Positions 15,001-21,729 are shown, counted from the first letter of the stretch. The stretch: DNA of 21,729 nucleotides from an uncultured Moraxellaceae bacterium (GCA_937928295.1 CALEYY010000248.1:1-21729); one strand, 5' to 3'. A program made the numbers and translations. The notes: generated by a model from the sequence alone, not told the origin.

Positions 15001-15103
15001 TGGCGGCATGCTATCGTCGACCTTCCTGGCACGACTGGTCACGCCCGTGATGTACCTGCTCATGGCACCGCCGGTCGCTACACGCAAAGGCCACGATGAC
15101 TGA
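12044..15103 (+). CDS. RND multidrug efflux transporter, inner-membrane subunit (AcrB superfamily)
   Basis: This 1019-residue proton-driven exporter has the usual RND plan: TM1 at the N-terminus, a large periplasmic porter loop, TM2-6, a second periplasmic loop and the C-terminal TM bundle. The GLLVDDSIVVVEN motif in TM4 carries D397 and D398, equivalent to the proton-relay pair of AcrB. Length is typical of HAE1 pumps. GGAG lies 6 bases before the ATG. The start IPRGEDPTFAIPVVTV resembles the subgroup that works with single lipoprotein adaptors rather than AcrB itself. The stop overlaps the start of tcdA by 8 bases. Expression is probably governed by the palindrome upstream of the adaptor gene. 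Confidence 0.94.
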   Translation: MRLAAFSVRNFQFTLVMFALLTALGWHTWQNIPRGEDPTFAIPVVTVVAVYPGADPADMEKLVADPIEDALNRIDDVKNIWSDSENGLAVVRVEFDWSKDPEKKYDEALREINAVRSSLPADLRSLEISKASPGLVNILQMALVGPNGSPQAMREVAENLQDRLEQVKGVRDVDVWGLPVAEVQVALDLTRLAQYQIPVSRVAQILQSENRNIPGGAIEAGTRRFNIRTTGSYKSLSEIADTVIASNGSRILRLKDVASVKWDYAEETHRTRYQGQQAIFITASQKDSQNIFVVRDALIKEVDVFRKTLSPNYRLEVGFDQSKNVHNRLGRLATDFMLAIGLVMITLLPLGLRAAGVVMVSIPLSLAMGMSMLYFAGFSLNQLSIAGFVLALGLLVDDSIVVVENISRFMRQGYSRTQAAIKATNQIYLAVLGCTATLLFAFLPLFFLPEGAGKFIRSLPAAVTFTVLASFFVSLTIIPFLASRWLTPEEHPDGNKLLQIVMRGIHTVYRPLLGWALTHPRKTLGIALAGFLATLMLAPQLGVSLFPNADVPQMRISVEAPDGTALEETDRAVRYVEQYLLKQPEVQTVFANAGRGNPRIFYNVFPRETRANIGDLFVILKRYDPDTTPAFYARVRRELTDYPGARIIVKPFENGPPIDAPIAIRLIGPSIDELRDLALTVEKQLQALPGTRDVVNPVRLLRTDIDLGIDTTKASLYGISSQDIDRTVRLAIAGESIGKYQEDDGDEFDITLRLPLENGHARLSNLDKVYVNAPGGAAIPLSQLTQPRFIAAPNSIPRYQRQRAVTVTAYVKEGFNTEKVTNALVKQLDQLTWKEGYRYKVAGQVEARQESFGGIETAALVAVFGILAVLILEFGNFKSTAIIAGVIPLGIMGGLVALYLAGLSVSFTAMIGFIALIGIEIKNSILLVDFTNQLREDGRTLMEAIQEAGEIRFLPILLTSMTAIGGLMPLALQGSPLYAPLAWVIIGGMLSSTFLARLVTPVMYLLMAPPVATRKGHDD

Positions 15104-15890
15104 TTTGCCACACACACTCTCGGACTCCGCCGATGACGACTACGACCGCCGTTTTGCCGGTGTTGGTCGCGTCTATGGCGATGCTGCTCTAGCGCGTTTT
15201 GCTGCCAGCCACGCTGTAGTTGTCGGGCTTGGCGGTGTCGGCTCCTGGGTTGTCGAAGCGCTGGCTCGCAGCGCCATTGGTCAGCTCACGCTGGTCGACC
15301 TCGATGTAGTAGTGGCATCCAATGTAAATCGCCAGTTGCAGGCCACCAGCGAGCAATTCGGTCGAGGCAAGGCCGAAGTGCTGGCCGAACGAGCCCGCAG
15401 CATCAATCCCCGCCTTCATGTCCGTGTCGTTGATGACTTTCTGACGCGTGAAAACGCTGCCGACATTCTGACGCCACAGCCTGATCTGATTTTTGATTGC
15501 TGCGATGATGCTAAAGCCAAGCTCACGCTAACGCTGCATGCCCGCCGCCACCGCAATGTTCTGATTGTCTGTGGCGCTGCTGGAGGCAAAACTGATCCCA
15601 CCCGGCTGCGTGTTGAAGACCTTGCCCGCACCGAACAAGACCCGCTACTGGCACGCCTGCGCAAACGCCTGCGCAAGCATCATGGCTATCCGGAAGAAGC
15701 CGGAAAATCGTTTGGCATTACCTGCATTTATTCTGATGAGCAGATCACAGAGCCGGTTGCCGGCATCTGTGACAACGCCGGGCTGAACTGCGCCGGCTAT
15801 GGCTCGCTGGTGACCGTCACGGCCAGCATGGGCTTGCTGGCCGTGAGTACCGGACTGAAACAGCTGCTGAGGCGCAGCAAGCGAACCTGA
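15096..15890 (+). CDS. tcdA: tRNA threonylcarbamoyladenosine dehydratase (TcdA/CsdL, ThiF-E1 family)
   Basis: A 264-residue cytoplasmic enzyme that uses ATP to cyclise t6A to ct6A at tRNA position 37. The Rossmann nucleotide-binding motif VVVGLGGVGSW is at about 41-51, with DLDVV and SNVNRQ downstream, all typical of E1-like adenylating enzymes. GKSFGITCIYSDEQ and the C-terminal GLNCAGYGSLVTVTASMG match TcdA rather than ThiF or MoeB. E. coli TcdA has 268 residues, so it looks complete. Its ATG lies inside the last codons of the RND pump gene (8-base overlap), so it is translated from the efflux mRNA, at least in part. An internal promoter cannot be excluded. Confidence 0.93.
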   Translation: MTDLPHTLSDSADDDYDRRFAGVGRVYGDAALARFAASHAVVVGLGGVGSWVVEALARSAIGQLTLVDLDVVVASNVNRQLQATSEQFGRGKAEVLAERARSINPRLHVRVVDDFLTRENAADILTPQPDLIFDCCDDAKAKLTLTLHARRHRNVLIVCGAAGGKTDPTRLRVEDLARTEQDPLLARLRKRLRKHHGYPEEAGKSFGITCIYSDEQITEPVAGICDNAGLNCAGYGSLVTVTASMGLLAVSTGLKQLLRRSKRT

Positions 15891-15902
15891 ACCAGGCTCG
15901 CT
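15880..15902. terminator. Hairpin between convergent tcdA and the LTPAQ protein gene, possible terminator
   Basis: AGCGA-A-CCTG, loop AAC, CAGG-C-TCGCT forms a ten-pair stem on the minus strand (one G-U) and nine pairs with one mismatch on the plus strand. It spans the tcdA stop codon and lies just before the convergent gene's stop. There is no strong T-run on either side, so termination would be weak or need Rho. Confidence 0.45.
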
Positions 15903-15907
15903 GATAT

Positions 15908-16672
15908 TTACTTGGCTGGCATGCAATCCGCAGCTGCACCAGCGGACTCCGCCAAGCCAGCAGCTACATTGCCTGCATCACCACCCATGCCACGCAACGC
16001 ACTACCGGCCATTTTACCGAACATGCCGCCGAAACCACCCGTTTTGCTGGAGGCGACAGGCTGGCATGGCTGGGCATTTGCCTGCACCTGAGCAGCTTGA
16101 GCAGTGGCCAGTGCTTGTTGCGCCTGTGCAGCCATTGCTTGAGCCTTGGCTGCGTCATATGCCTTGCGTTGTGCCGGCGTCATCTGCGCCAGCCGTGCTT
16201 GAGCCAATGCGTCGGCCTGAGCCGGCGTCAGTGCCTGCATTTGCGCAACAGCCTGCAGCTGTGCAGGCGTCAAGCCTTGTTTGATGAGTGCCTGTTGCTG
16301 AGCCGTGCTGAGGGCCGCCGACTGGCCATAACCATTGGCTGCTGCTTGTGCATAGGCATTGGCCAGCGCTTGCTGTTGCGCCGGTGTCAGGGTCTGGCCA
16401 TTGGCGGCCGCCTGCGTCGCTAGCGCCACACCTAAGTTTGCCTGTATGGACTTGGCATCAGACCCAATTGAGGCATTAGCTACTGCTGCCGCTTGTGCAA
16501 TAGCGGCAGCTTGTTGAGCAGCCGCAGAGTCCACCGGGACACCAGCACGCTGTGACGCGACATTGACCGCCGCGCCGAGCAGACTACCCCAAATAGAGCC
16601 GCCTGCATCTTCTGCATAAGCCTGCGTGCTGGTGAGTGTGAATATTGCAAAAGCGAGTGTTTTTATTTTCAT
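15908..16672 (-). CDS. Secreted Ala/Gln-rich protein with LTPAQ repeats, unknown function
   Basis: This 254-residue protein has a signal peptide (cleavage after AYA, residue 20). The mature chain is Ala- and Gln-rich and probably mostly helical. Five related octapeptides appear: LTPAQQQAL (95), LSTAQQQAL (121), LTPAQLQAV (134), LTPAQADAL (148) and MTPAQRKAY (164). A Gly/Met-rich tail (211-232) follows, with two cysteines (C203, C250) that could form a disulfide. AAGGAG lies 9 bases before the ATG. It is transcribed in the same direction as the polysaccharide operon upstream but separated from it by a terminator. I recognise no family. A periplasmic or extracellular structural or adhesive role is only a guess. 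Confidence 0.8.
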   Translation of the reverse strand: MKIKTLAFAIFTLTSTQAYAEDAGGSIWGSLLGAAVNVASQRAGVPVDSAAAQQAAAIAQAAAVANASIGSDAKSIQANLGVALATQAAANGQTLTPAQQQALANAYAQAAANGYGQSAALSTAQQQALIKQGLTPAQLQAVAQMQALTPAQADALAQARLAQMTPAQRKAYDAAKAQAMAAQAQQALATAQAAQVQANAQPCQPVASSKTGGFGGMFGKMAGSALRGMGGDAGNVAAGLAESAGAAADCMPAK

Positions 16673-16690
16673 GATTTGAACTCCTTGTCA

Positions 16691-16716
16691 TAAAAAGAGC
16701 ACTAGCGTTCGTGCTC
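16691..16716 (-). terminator. Rho-independent terminator of the polysaccharide operon
   Basis: On the minus strand GAGCAC, an eight-base loop GAACGCTA and GTGCTC are followed by TTTTTA. The stem is short (6 bp) but has a direct T-run. It lies 134 bases past the yjbH-like stop and only 19 bases before the next gene's ATG, so it may also sit in that gene's leader. Confidence 0.65.
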
Positions 16717-16849
16717 CGCAACTATAAATCTAACTTTAGCCAAACTCGGTGGCTACTGCCAGCCATACCTTTTCATGACTGTAAGAACTACCTTTGTGCC
16801 GCAAGGGTCTAGCATGGATGGCGCTGGCTGTGAGTCAAGAATTGAAATC

Positions 16850-19612
16850 TCAGCGTGGCTGCATCAAACCCATGGTTCTCGGTTGGCGCAAGTCCGTCAT
16901 GCCATAAAGTGAAAATGCTCGACTCAACAATGCACCGCCATCACGCGTTAATGGTGACCAATTCAGACTCGTAGCACTGCGAGAGCTGCTTTCAAGTAAT
17001 GCATCGAAAGGCACCGATACATAGATACCTTTACTGAAGCTGCCTTCGCCATACTCAGCCTTGGAAGCGCTCGTCAGCGTTGCATAAGCTCCCATCGTAA
17101 CGCCATTGCGGAAGATGCGTGACACATCGAATGTCAGGCCGAAATCGCCCGCCAAATACTTTCCTGCCTTCACAACGGCCAGAATATCTTGATAGCCAGT
17201 ATCCATATACAAGGAAACATGACCCGTGGTAACGAGATAATCTCTCAGACCAAAACCTTCGTCAAAGTCACGCTGCTTCACACGGTTAATATCAACACCA
17301 ATCGCTACCGGACTGCCCTGAGGACGCAATAGCCACTCGGCACCAAAGCCGGCAAACATTCGCTCCAGATAGCCACCATAGAACATGGCAAACATGTCGC
17401 CACCCAGATCGACGGTATGATTCAATTGCAAATTTGTCAGCTGCACTGGCGACTCTGTCAAATAGCGACGAATATCCGTTCTTACACGCGGCAACCCGCT
17501 AGGACCATCGAACACAAAGTTGTCATATGTATCGAAGAGTCGTAAGCGTGCTGCGCCATAACCCCACGTATTAGCATCCAGATTAATACGACCGGTCGCT
17601 AGTGCGTCAATTTGAAAAAGGAGAAAACCGTCCGGGCCACCAATGGTCTGGCTATAGTCCAATCCCAAATGATAACCACCCGGTGATGCAACCCCGCGAT
17701 ACACAACTTCATCAGCAGGAGAGTCAGCAAGTGGCGACTCGACAGTTAATACTTGCTCACGCTCTTGAGGAGGAGTCCAGCTACTCGCCTTCAGGGCCAG
17801 CGCTTCGCGATTTACAGTGACCGTACTAACCTGTAGCCCTGTATTGCGAATATTGAAATCAAACCAGTTAACGGTGTCATCGGTTGCCGCATGCAAGACT
17901 CGACCGGCGCGCTCAAATTGTGCGGCACCATAGGCAGCATTGGGTTGGCTCATCACGACTTTGACTTCGTCACGCGACTTGCTGATTTGCAATACTTCCG
18001 AACCGGTTTGGTATTGAATTGCTTGCGCAATTGCAGGCCAAGCAGCTTGCTGCTTGATCGGACGCTGATGGCTAATCGCCAATATTGGCGCATCATTGAC
18101 TTTTGCCGCTTTCAGTTTGGACAAATTATCATGTACTGTCACACCAAAGCTGAGCGTATTACCTCGCTCCAAAGCTGCCTGCGCCTCAACATATCGCCCA
18201 AACCGATAGACCGCTCCGAAGTTCAGCGGCAAACTGACATCAAATCGATTACCCAAAATTTCGTTCTGGTAACTATTTGCATCATATTCAAGCTTTAGGG
18301 TCAGCGGCTGGTTGGTTGCATGCCACTCAACACCGCCAAAGAGATTAGTTGGGCCTCGAAAGTACGAGCTGGAATTGCTTGTGCCACCGGTTTGACCGGC
18401 AATAAAACCAGGTGGTCGATCATCAAACCTAGAAGACAATAAAAAGCTCAATGGATTGGATAGAGTTCCACGCGAAGCCAAATTACCCCAACCCAACCCC
18501 AGCGTGAAATCCATGCGCTCATAGCGCTTGCTGGCAACGAGAAATTCACTTGAGAAGAAGCCCGTACCACCAAGATCTCGTAAACCTAATGCTAATTGAG
18601 GCTGCCGTGCACTCTCCTCAAGCAAACGGAATTTGACATCAATACTCTTGTCCTTGAAGGTTTGATTACCGCTGAAATCCGCCGCTCCATAAGCACGATT
18701 ACGTACATCCGTATAGCGGAACCCCCCCTCTAGCCAATCAAAAGGCTGCAGCATGAAGGAGTAACGAACATAAGGACCAACTACACTCAAAGACACTGAT
18801 GCACTACCAGTCTCACGAAATCGAGCTGTTGGCATCTGCAGCAAACCAACGCTACCCCAATCACTGCTGGTCGGAAGCAATTGTTGCGCAATAGGCTCCA
18901 TCAATCCCGGAATACGGGTGGAAACGCCTTGAAAAGAGCCTAAAGTTGCAATGTGTGCCACCAAGGCATGTTGATCCGCTTCGCTCAAACGAGGAAGAGG
19001 CAACCAAAGCATTGCCCCCGGCATCACCAACGCCTCATCTTGCGCGCTCCAGACATCCACTGAAACACTGTGCGGATGCTGACCTGGATTAATCACTTGA
19101 ATCGGATCACGATGCCAACTAATAGCACACGCTTGCAAATAATCACGTACGGTCGCCCGCGGCAAATACATCACATCGCATGGTGCGCCATTAGCACCCA
19201 GTATGGCAACAGCTGAGGCAACTGGATTAACTCTGATCGCATCGCCTTGCTGCATGATTGGATCAAGCTCAGGATGCAATGCAAGCGCTCTAGGATCTGA
19301 TTCAGGCAGTGGCTCCGCACCTGTTACTGCCTGACTAGCCCACCACTTCGAGAAAGAAGAAATCGCCGCACTCTCACGACTAAAGCGGTGTTGCTCTGTA
19401 ATAACTTGCAACAAGGCATTTTTTTCCGCCAACTGAGGCGCTTTGTTCACACCTCGAAACCATTGAACATCACCTTGCAAAGCCGGAAATGTCACTCCAT
19501 TATCAATCAGAATACTACTTAAACGTTTTCCAGGCGGCTCATCCGCTGCTGCTGCAAAAGCAAACCACAGTGCCGAGAAAGCAAGGGCACGGCACACGCC
19601 AAGAGTGCTCAC
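16850..19612 (-). CDS. yjbH: GfcC/YjbG-like domain fused to YjbH/GfcD-like outer-membrane beta-barrel (polysaccharide secretion)
   Basis: This 920-residue exported protein has a signal peptide ending near residue 23. Residues about 25-235 resemble the GfcC/YjbG family: a dipeptide-rich surface segment (DVWSAQDEALVMPGAMLWLP) followed by an amphipathic helix (LSEADQHALVAHIATLG). From about 249 to the end it resembles YjbH/GfcD, starting GSVGLLQMPTARF and continuing as repeated amphipathic beta strands of an outer-membrane barrel. In E. coli these are two proteins (YjbG and YjbH, or GfcC and GfcD). YjbH alone is about 700 residues, so the length fits a fusion. Translation starts at GTG 19612, which overlaps the preceding stop as GTGA, with GGAG upstream. 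The role is inferred to be export or assembly of a surface polysaccharide. Confidence 0.85.
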   Translation of the reverse strand: MSTLGVCRALAFSALWFAFAAAADEPPGKRLSSILIDNGVTFPALQGDVQWFRGVNKAPQLAEKNALLQVITEQHRFSRESAAISSFSKWWASQAVTGAEPLPESDPRALALHPELDPIMQQGDAIRVNPVASAVAILGANGAPCDVMYLPRATVRDYLQACAISWHRDPIQVINPGQHPHSVSVDVWSAQDEALVMPGAMLWLPLPRLSEADQHALVAHIATLGSFQGVSTRIPGLMEPIAQQLLPTSSDWGSVGLLQMPTARFRETGSASVSLSVVGPYVRYSFMLQPFDWLEGGFRYTDVRNRAYGAADFSGNQTFKDKSIDVKFRLLEESARQPQLALGLRDLGGTGFFSSEFLVASKRYERMDFTLGLGWGNLASRGTLSNPLSFLLSSRFDDRPPGFIAGQTGGTSNSSSYFRGPTNLFGGVEWHATNQPLTLKLEYDANSYQNEILGNRFDVSLPLNFGAVYRFGRYVEAQAALERGNTLSFGVTVHDNLSKLKAAKVNDAPILAISHQRPIKQQAAWPAIAQAIQYQTGSEVLQISKSRDEVKVVMSQPNAAYGAAQFERAGRVLHAATDDTVNWFDFNIRNTGLQVSTVTVNREALALKASSWTPPQEREQVLTVESPLADSPADEVVYRGVASPGGYHLGLDYSQTIGGPDGFLLFQIDALATGRINLDANTWGYGAARLRLFDTYDNFVFDGPSGLPRVRTDIRRYLTESPVQLTNLQLNHTVDLGGDMFAMFYGGYLERMFAGFGAEWLLRPQGSPVAIGVDINRVKQRDFDEGFGLRDYLVTTGHVSLYMDTGYQDILAVVKAGKYLAGDFGLTFDVSRIFRNGVTMGAYATLTSASKAEYGEGSFSKGIYVSVPFDALLESSSRSATSLNWSPLTRDGGALLSRAFSLYGMTDLRQPRTMGLMQPR

Positions 19613-20253
19613 TCGCTCGTCTCCGTTGCATATACATCGATATAGTGATCCGAATCTAGCCACTGCCGGCTCATTACATAACGACCCTGCAGATCATAGA
19701 AATAGAAATTTCCCTTGCGAACTGATGCGTCGATATACTCGCGTACAATCAGACCTTCTTGTTTTCTATCGCCAAAAATCAAAGCAGCAGGCACCACGGG
19801 ACTTACCGTAATATCCATCTTTAACTTATACTGACCTTGGCGCTCAGTCAAATAGGTGCGCTTGCATGTAATCGCGTGATTCAGCTTATAAAGCTCAATA
19901 ATAGCAGGGCAGTCATCAATCAAGCGTAAGGTTTTCTCGTCATAACCAGCCACTTCAACGACTCTACCATTATTATGAGTTTTTATTATTCGTCCTTTTG
20001 AACCGATCCAGACATCTAGTAACAGGTCATTGGAGACTCGATCATGAAATCCACTCAAAACCCATGTCATTTTTCCTTTATAGGCAACTGGCATATAAAG
20101 CTGGCCAGAGCGATAGCCGGGTTTAGCCTCGTCATTGCTATAGCGAATGACACTATCATTTTTAAATGGCAAGGAGCACGCTGACAATAACAATGCCGCA
20201 TACGCTGTGAGTAGCCGCACAGAGGTCAACTTTGTCAAAGACATAATAATCAC
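19609..20253 (-). CDS. yjbF: YjbF/GfcB-family lipoprotein of the polysaccharide secretion operon
   Basis: A 214-residue lipoprotein: the signal ends in LLSAC, with lipidated C26 if counted from the GTG start. The body has the YjbF/GfcB style, a beta-rich domain with TWVLSGFHDRVSNDLLLDVW and GRIIKTHNNGRVVEVAGYD. The family belongs to group 4 capsule and yjbEFGH exopolysaccharide operons, where its exact function is unclear. Two starts are possible: GTG at 20253, overlapping the upstream stop as GTGA, or ATG at 20244. Neither has a clear Shine-Dalgarno sequence, and the GTGA overlap repeats the arrangement of the next gene. The stop overlaps the start of the yjbH-like gene, so all three genes are coupled. 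Confidence 0.85.
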   Translation of the reverse strand: MIIMSLTKLTSVRLLTAYAALLLSACSLPFKNDSVIRYSNDEAKPGYRSGQLYMPVAYKGKMTWVLSGFHDRVSNDLLLDVWIGSKGRIIKTHNNGRVVEVAGYDEKTLRLIDDCPAIIELYKLNHAITCKRTYLTERQGQYKLKMDITVSPVVPAALIFGDRKQEGLIVREYIDASVRKGNFYFYDLQGRYVMSRQWLDSDHYIDVYATETSE

Positions 20254-21335
20254 TGCGCGAGAGTTCGTGCCGTCTGTATTAAGTACGAAACTGGAAACAA
20301 CCCAGACATCAAGCGATTAAGTCTCACCACTCCTGCCGTATCAACAAACACGACATCACCAGGAATCAAACTAAAGCGACTAGCCATCACCCATGAAACA
20401 GGAGAGTTTGCATTCATACGAAAAACATCTGCTCCAGAGGCCGGAGCCTGCTCAGATGAACGAATGACATAGATACTCGTAGCTTTGGCACTATCTTGCC
20501 TCAGACCACTCACAGAGCCCAATGCCTCCGACAATGTAATAGTTTCGGTCTTGAAGGTGATCGCCTTGCTATTGCCTACTTCGCCCATAACATAGACTTT
20601 CTTACGATCGTTATAGGGCAATTGCAGACTATCGCCATTTTTCAGATAGATTTTCTCAAGATCAATACCTTGTCGCGCCAAAGCATCTAAATTGACTGTA
20701 TAACTTTTACCAGCTCGCCGTAACTTCAGACCCGAAATATCCGCCTGGTCAAGGTTGATACCCGCTTTCCCTAGGGCTTCAGCAAGAGATAATGGAAGAT
20801 CTGTCAGCACCTGCGACTCGTTACGAATAAACGCGCCACCTAAGAATACTCGGCGACTTCCAAAACGAGAAATTGCAATATCTAGCTGCGGACTCGTGAT
20901 GAATTTGCTCAAACGTGACGACATTGAAAGCCGAAGCTCCTCAAGAGTCATGCCTCCAGCCTGTACAACACCTAAATATGGATAATACAGAGAGCCATCT
21001 GCTCTAATCGTACGAGCGTTGACATCACTTGAAAATTGACCAGCTGGAGTGGTCAGCTCAGGGTGGTCCCAGACGGTAATCAAAAGAGCATCACCTGAAC
21101 CAATACGGTACTCGCTTGGAGAGTATGCCATCAGCTCGCTAGGCAATTGATCTGTAAGCTTTTTTTCCTGCTCCAGTTGCAGAATGGTCTTAGGGCTTAT
21201 ATCTCGCACCACGACTGGTTGCTCGGAATCTGGCTGGCCTGATTGCCAGCCATCACCCAACTGCAAATGCTGACCCGGGGTGTAAGCACACCCCGACACA
21301 GCCAATAAAACAGGAATCAATAATACACACCGCAT
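20250..21335 (-). CDS. gfcE: Polysaccharide export outer-membrane lipoprotein (Wza/GfcE family)
   Basis: A 361-residue OPX protein that forms the outer-membrane exit channel for capsule or exopolysaccharide. It has a lipoprotein signal with AVSGC (C16), the polysaccharide-export domain beginning YRIGSGDALLITVWDHPEL (76-94) and including GGMTLEELR, two SLBB-type beta-grasp domains (about 161-235 and 246-330), and a C-terminal amphipathic helix (about 338-358) that would build the helical barrel of Wza-type octamers. The ATG at 21335 is preceded by GGAG at a long 11-base spacing. It lies 30 bases after the collagen-like gene with no terminator between. No tyrosine kinase (Wzc/Etk) or phosphatase is in the window, so those partners must be encoded elsewhere or upstream. 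Confidence 0.92.
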   Translation of the reverse strand: MRCVLLIPVLLAVSGCAYTPGQHLQLGDGWQSGQPDSEQPVVVRDISPKTILQLEQEKKLTDQLPSELMAYSPSEYRIGSGDALLITVWDHPELTTPAGQFSSDVNARTIRADGSLYYPYLGVVQAGGMTLEELRLSMSSRLSKFITSPQLDIAISRFGSRRVFLGGAFIRNESQVLTDLPLSLAEALGKAGINLDQADISGLKLRRAGKSYTVNLDALARQGIDLEKIYLKNGDSLQLPYNDRKKVYVMGEVGNSKAITFKTETITLSEALGSVSGLRQDSAKATSIYVIRSSEQAPASGADVFRMNANSPVSWVMASRFSLIPGDVVFVDTAGVVRLNRLMSGLFPVSYLIQTARTLAQ

Positions 21336-21365
21336 TACTTCAAATGCTCCAGAGACTAACTAGGT

Positions 21366-21729
21366 TCACGGGGTAGTGCCTGTAGGCCCACCGCCGCCAC
21401 CAGCATCACCGCCGCCAATATTGATCAACGAGCCAGTACCTGCGCCACCGACATTGACCAATGTACCTCCAGTGCCTGTACCACCGATGTCCACTAACGA
21501 ACCCGTAGTAGGACCACCAATGTTCACCAGCGTACCGGAACCGGAGCCTGTGCCCGTACCACCGATATCCACTAAAGAGCCAGTACCCGAGCCACCAACA
21601 TTCACCAAAGTACCCGTACCACCCGTACCACCCGTACCACCGATATTGATGATGGTAATACCACTACCTGTTGCACCTGTTGCACCTGTTGCACCTGTTG
21701 CACCTGTTGCACCTGTTGCACCTGTTGCA
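21366..21729 (-). CDS. Gly/Thr-rich collagen-like repeat protein, C-terminal part (open at the right edge)
   Basis: The minus-strand frame is open from the window end to TGA at 21366-21368. It begins with seven Ala-Thr-Gly triplets (collagen-like Gly-X-Y periodicity), then SGITIINIGG, several Gly-Gly-Thr units, and a series of short blocks of the type LVNVGG / LVDIGG / LINIGG separated by Gly/Thr/Ser-rich spacers. It ends GGGDAGGGGGPTGTTP. The N-terminus and any signal peptide lie outside. Its place as first visible gene of the polysaccharide operon corresponds to yjbE/gfcA, which encode small secreted proteins with a Gly-rich, Thr-rich tail; homology is an inference. An internal TTG at 21608 is not a likely start because the frame and repeat pattern continue upstream. 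Confidence 0.75.
   Translation of the reverse strand, partial: ATGATGATGATGATGATGATGSGITIINIGGTGGTGGTGTLVNVGGSGTGSLVDIGGTGTGSGSGTLVNIGGPTTGSLVDIGGTGTGGTLVNVGGAGTGSLINIGGGDAGGGGGPTGTTP
21667..21729. repeat. Seven perfect copies of a 9-bp tandem repeat running to the window end
   Basis: CCTGTTGCA is repeated seven times without a mismatch from 21667 to the last base. On the minus strand it encodes (Ala-Thr-Gly)n. The array is cut by the window end, so true copy number is unknown. Being a multiple of three, copy change alters protein length without a frameshift. Confidence 0.97.

Noticed and set aside
21667..21729. CRISPR-like array
   Set aside because: Units are 9 bp, contiguous, without spacers and in frame with a repeat protein.
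1..21729. tRNA, rRNA, insertion sequence or prophage genes
   Set aside because: No cloverleaf-like sequence, rRNA core segment, transposase motif or terminal inverted repeats were seen in a manual read.

Overview
The window reads as a gammaproteobacterial chromosome segment, most likely Pseudomonadales. The reasons are the mutS-fdxA gene order, a Pseudomonas-type class I ribonucleotide reductase (NrdA with two ATP-cones, NrdB with a long N-terminal extension), an RstAB-type two-component system and a TcdA homologue. This taxonomic call is an inference from gene content and family resemblance. Both ends look abnormal. The left end is a patchwork, and the right end stops inside a perfect 9-bp tandem repeat, as assembly contigs often do.

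Left part (1-5278). About 300 bases read, on the minus strand, as a fragment of a large repetitive surface adhesin. A plus-strand stretch of about 200 bases that I cannot recognise follows and joins in frame to the C-terminal ATPase half of MutS. fdxA comes next with its own promoter and a strong bidirectional terminator. A gene-poor, AT-rich gap leads to a minus-strand rstA-rstB two-component operon with a clear terminator. The 537-bp divergent region between rstA and nrdA carries three DnaA boxes and two NrdR-box-like sites.

Middle part (5279-15890, all plus strand). nrdA-nrdB make dNTPs. They are followed by a small membrane-anchored coiled-coil protein and a secreted paraoxonase/SMP-30-like beta-propeller. 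A perfect 20-bp palindrome of TetR-operator type precedes a two-gene RND efflux operon (lipoprotein adaptor, inner-membrane pump), whose pump gene overlaps tcdA. No TetR regulator and no outer-membrane channel are encoded in the window.

Right part (15908-21729, all minus strand). A secreted Ala/Gln-rich protein with LTPAQ repeats is separated by a terminator from a polysaccharide-secretion operon of the yjbEFGH / group 4 capsule (gfcABCDE) type. In transcription order this runs: a Gly/Thr-rich collagen-like protein (cut by the window end), a Wza/GfcE-type export lipoprotein, a YjbF/GfcB lipoprotein, and a protein that fuses a GfcC/YjbG-like domain to a YjbH/GfcD-like beta-barrel. The operon is visibly more AT-rich than the housekeeping genes, which suggests a transferred surface-polysaccharide module. 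The new-looking elements are the collagen-like first gene, the GfcC-GfcD fusion and the LTPAQ protein.
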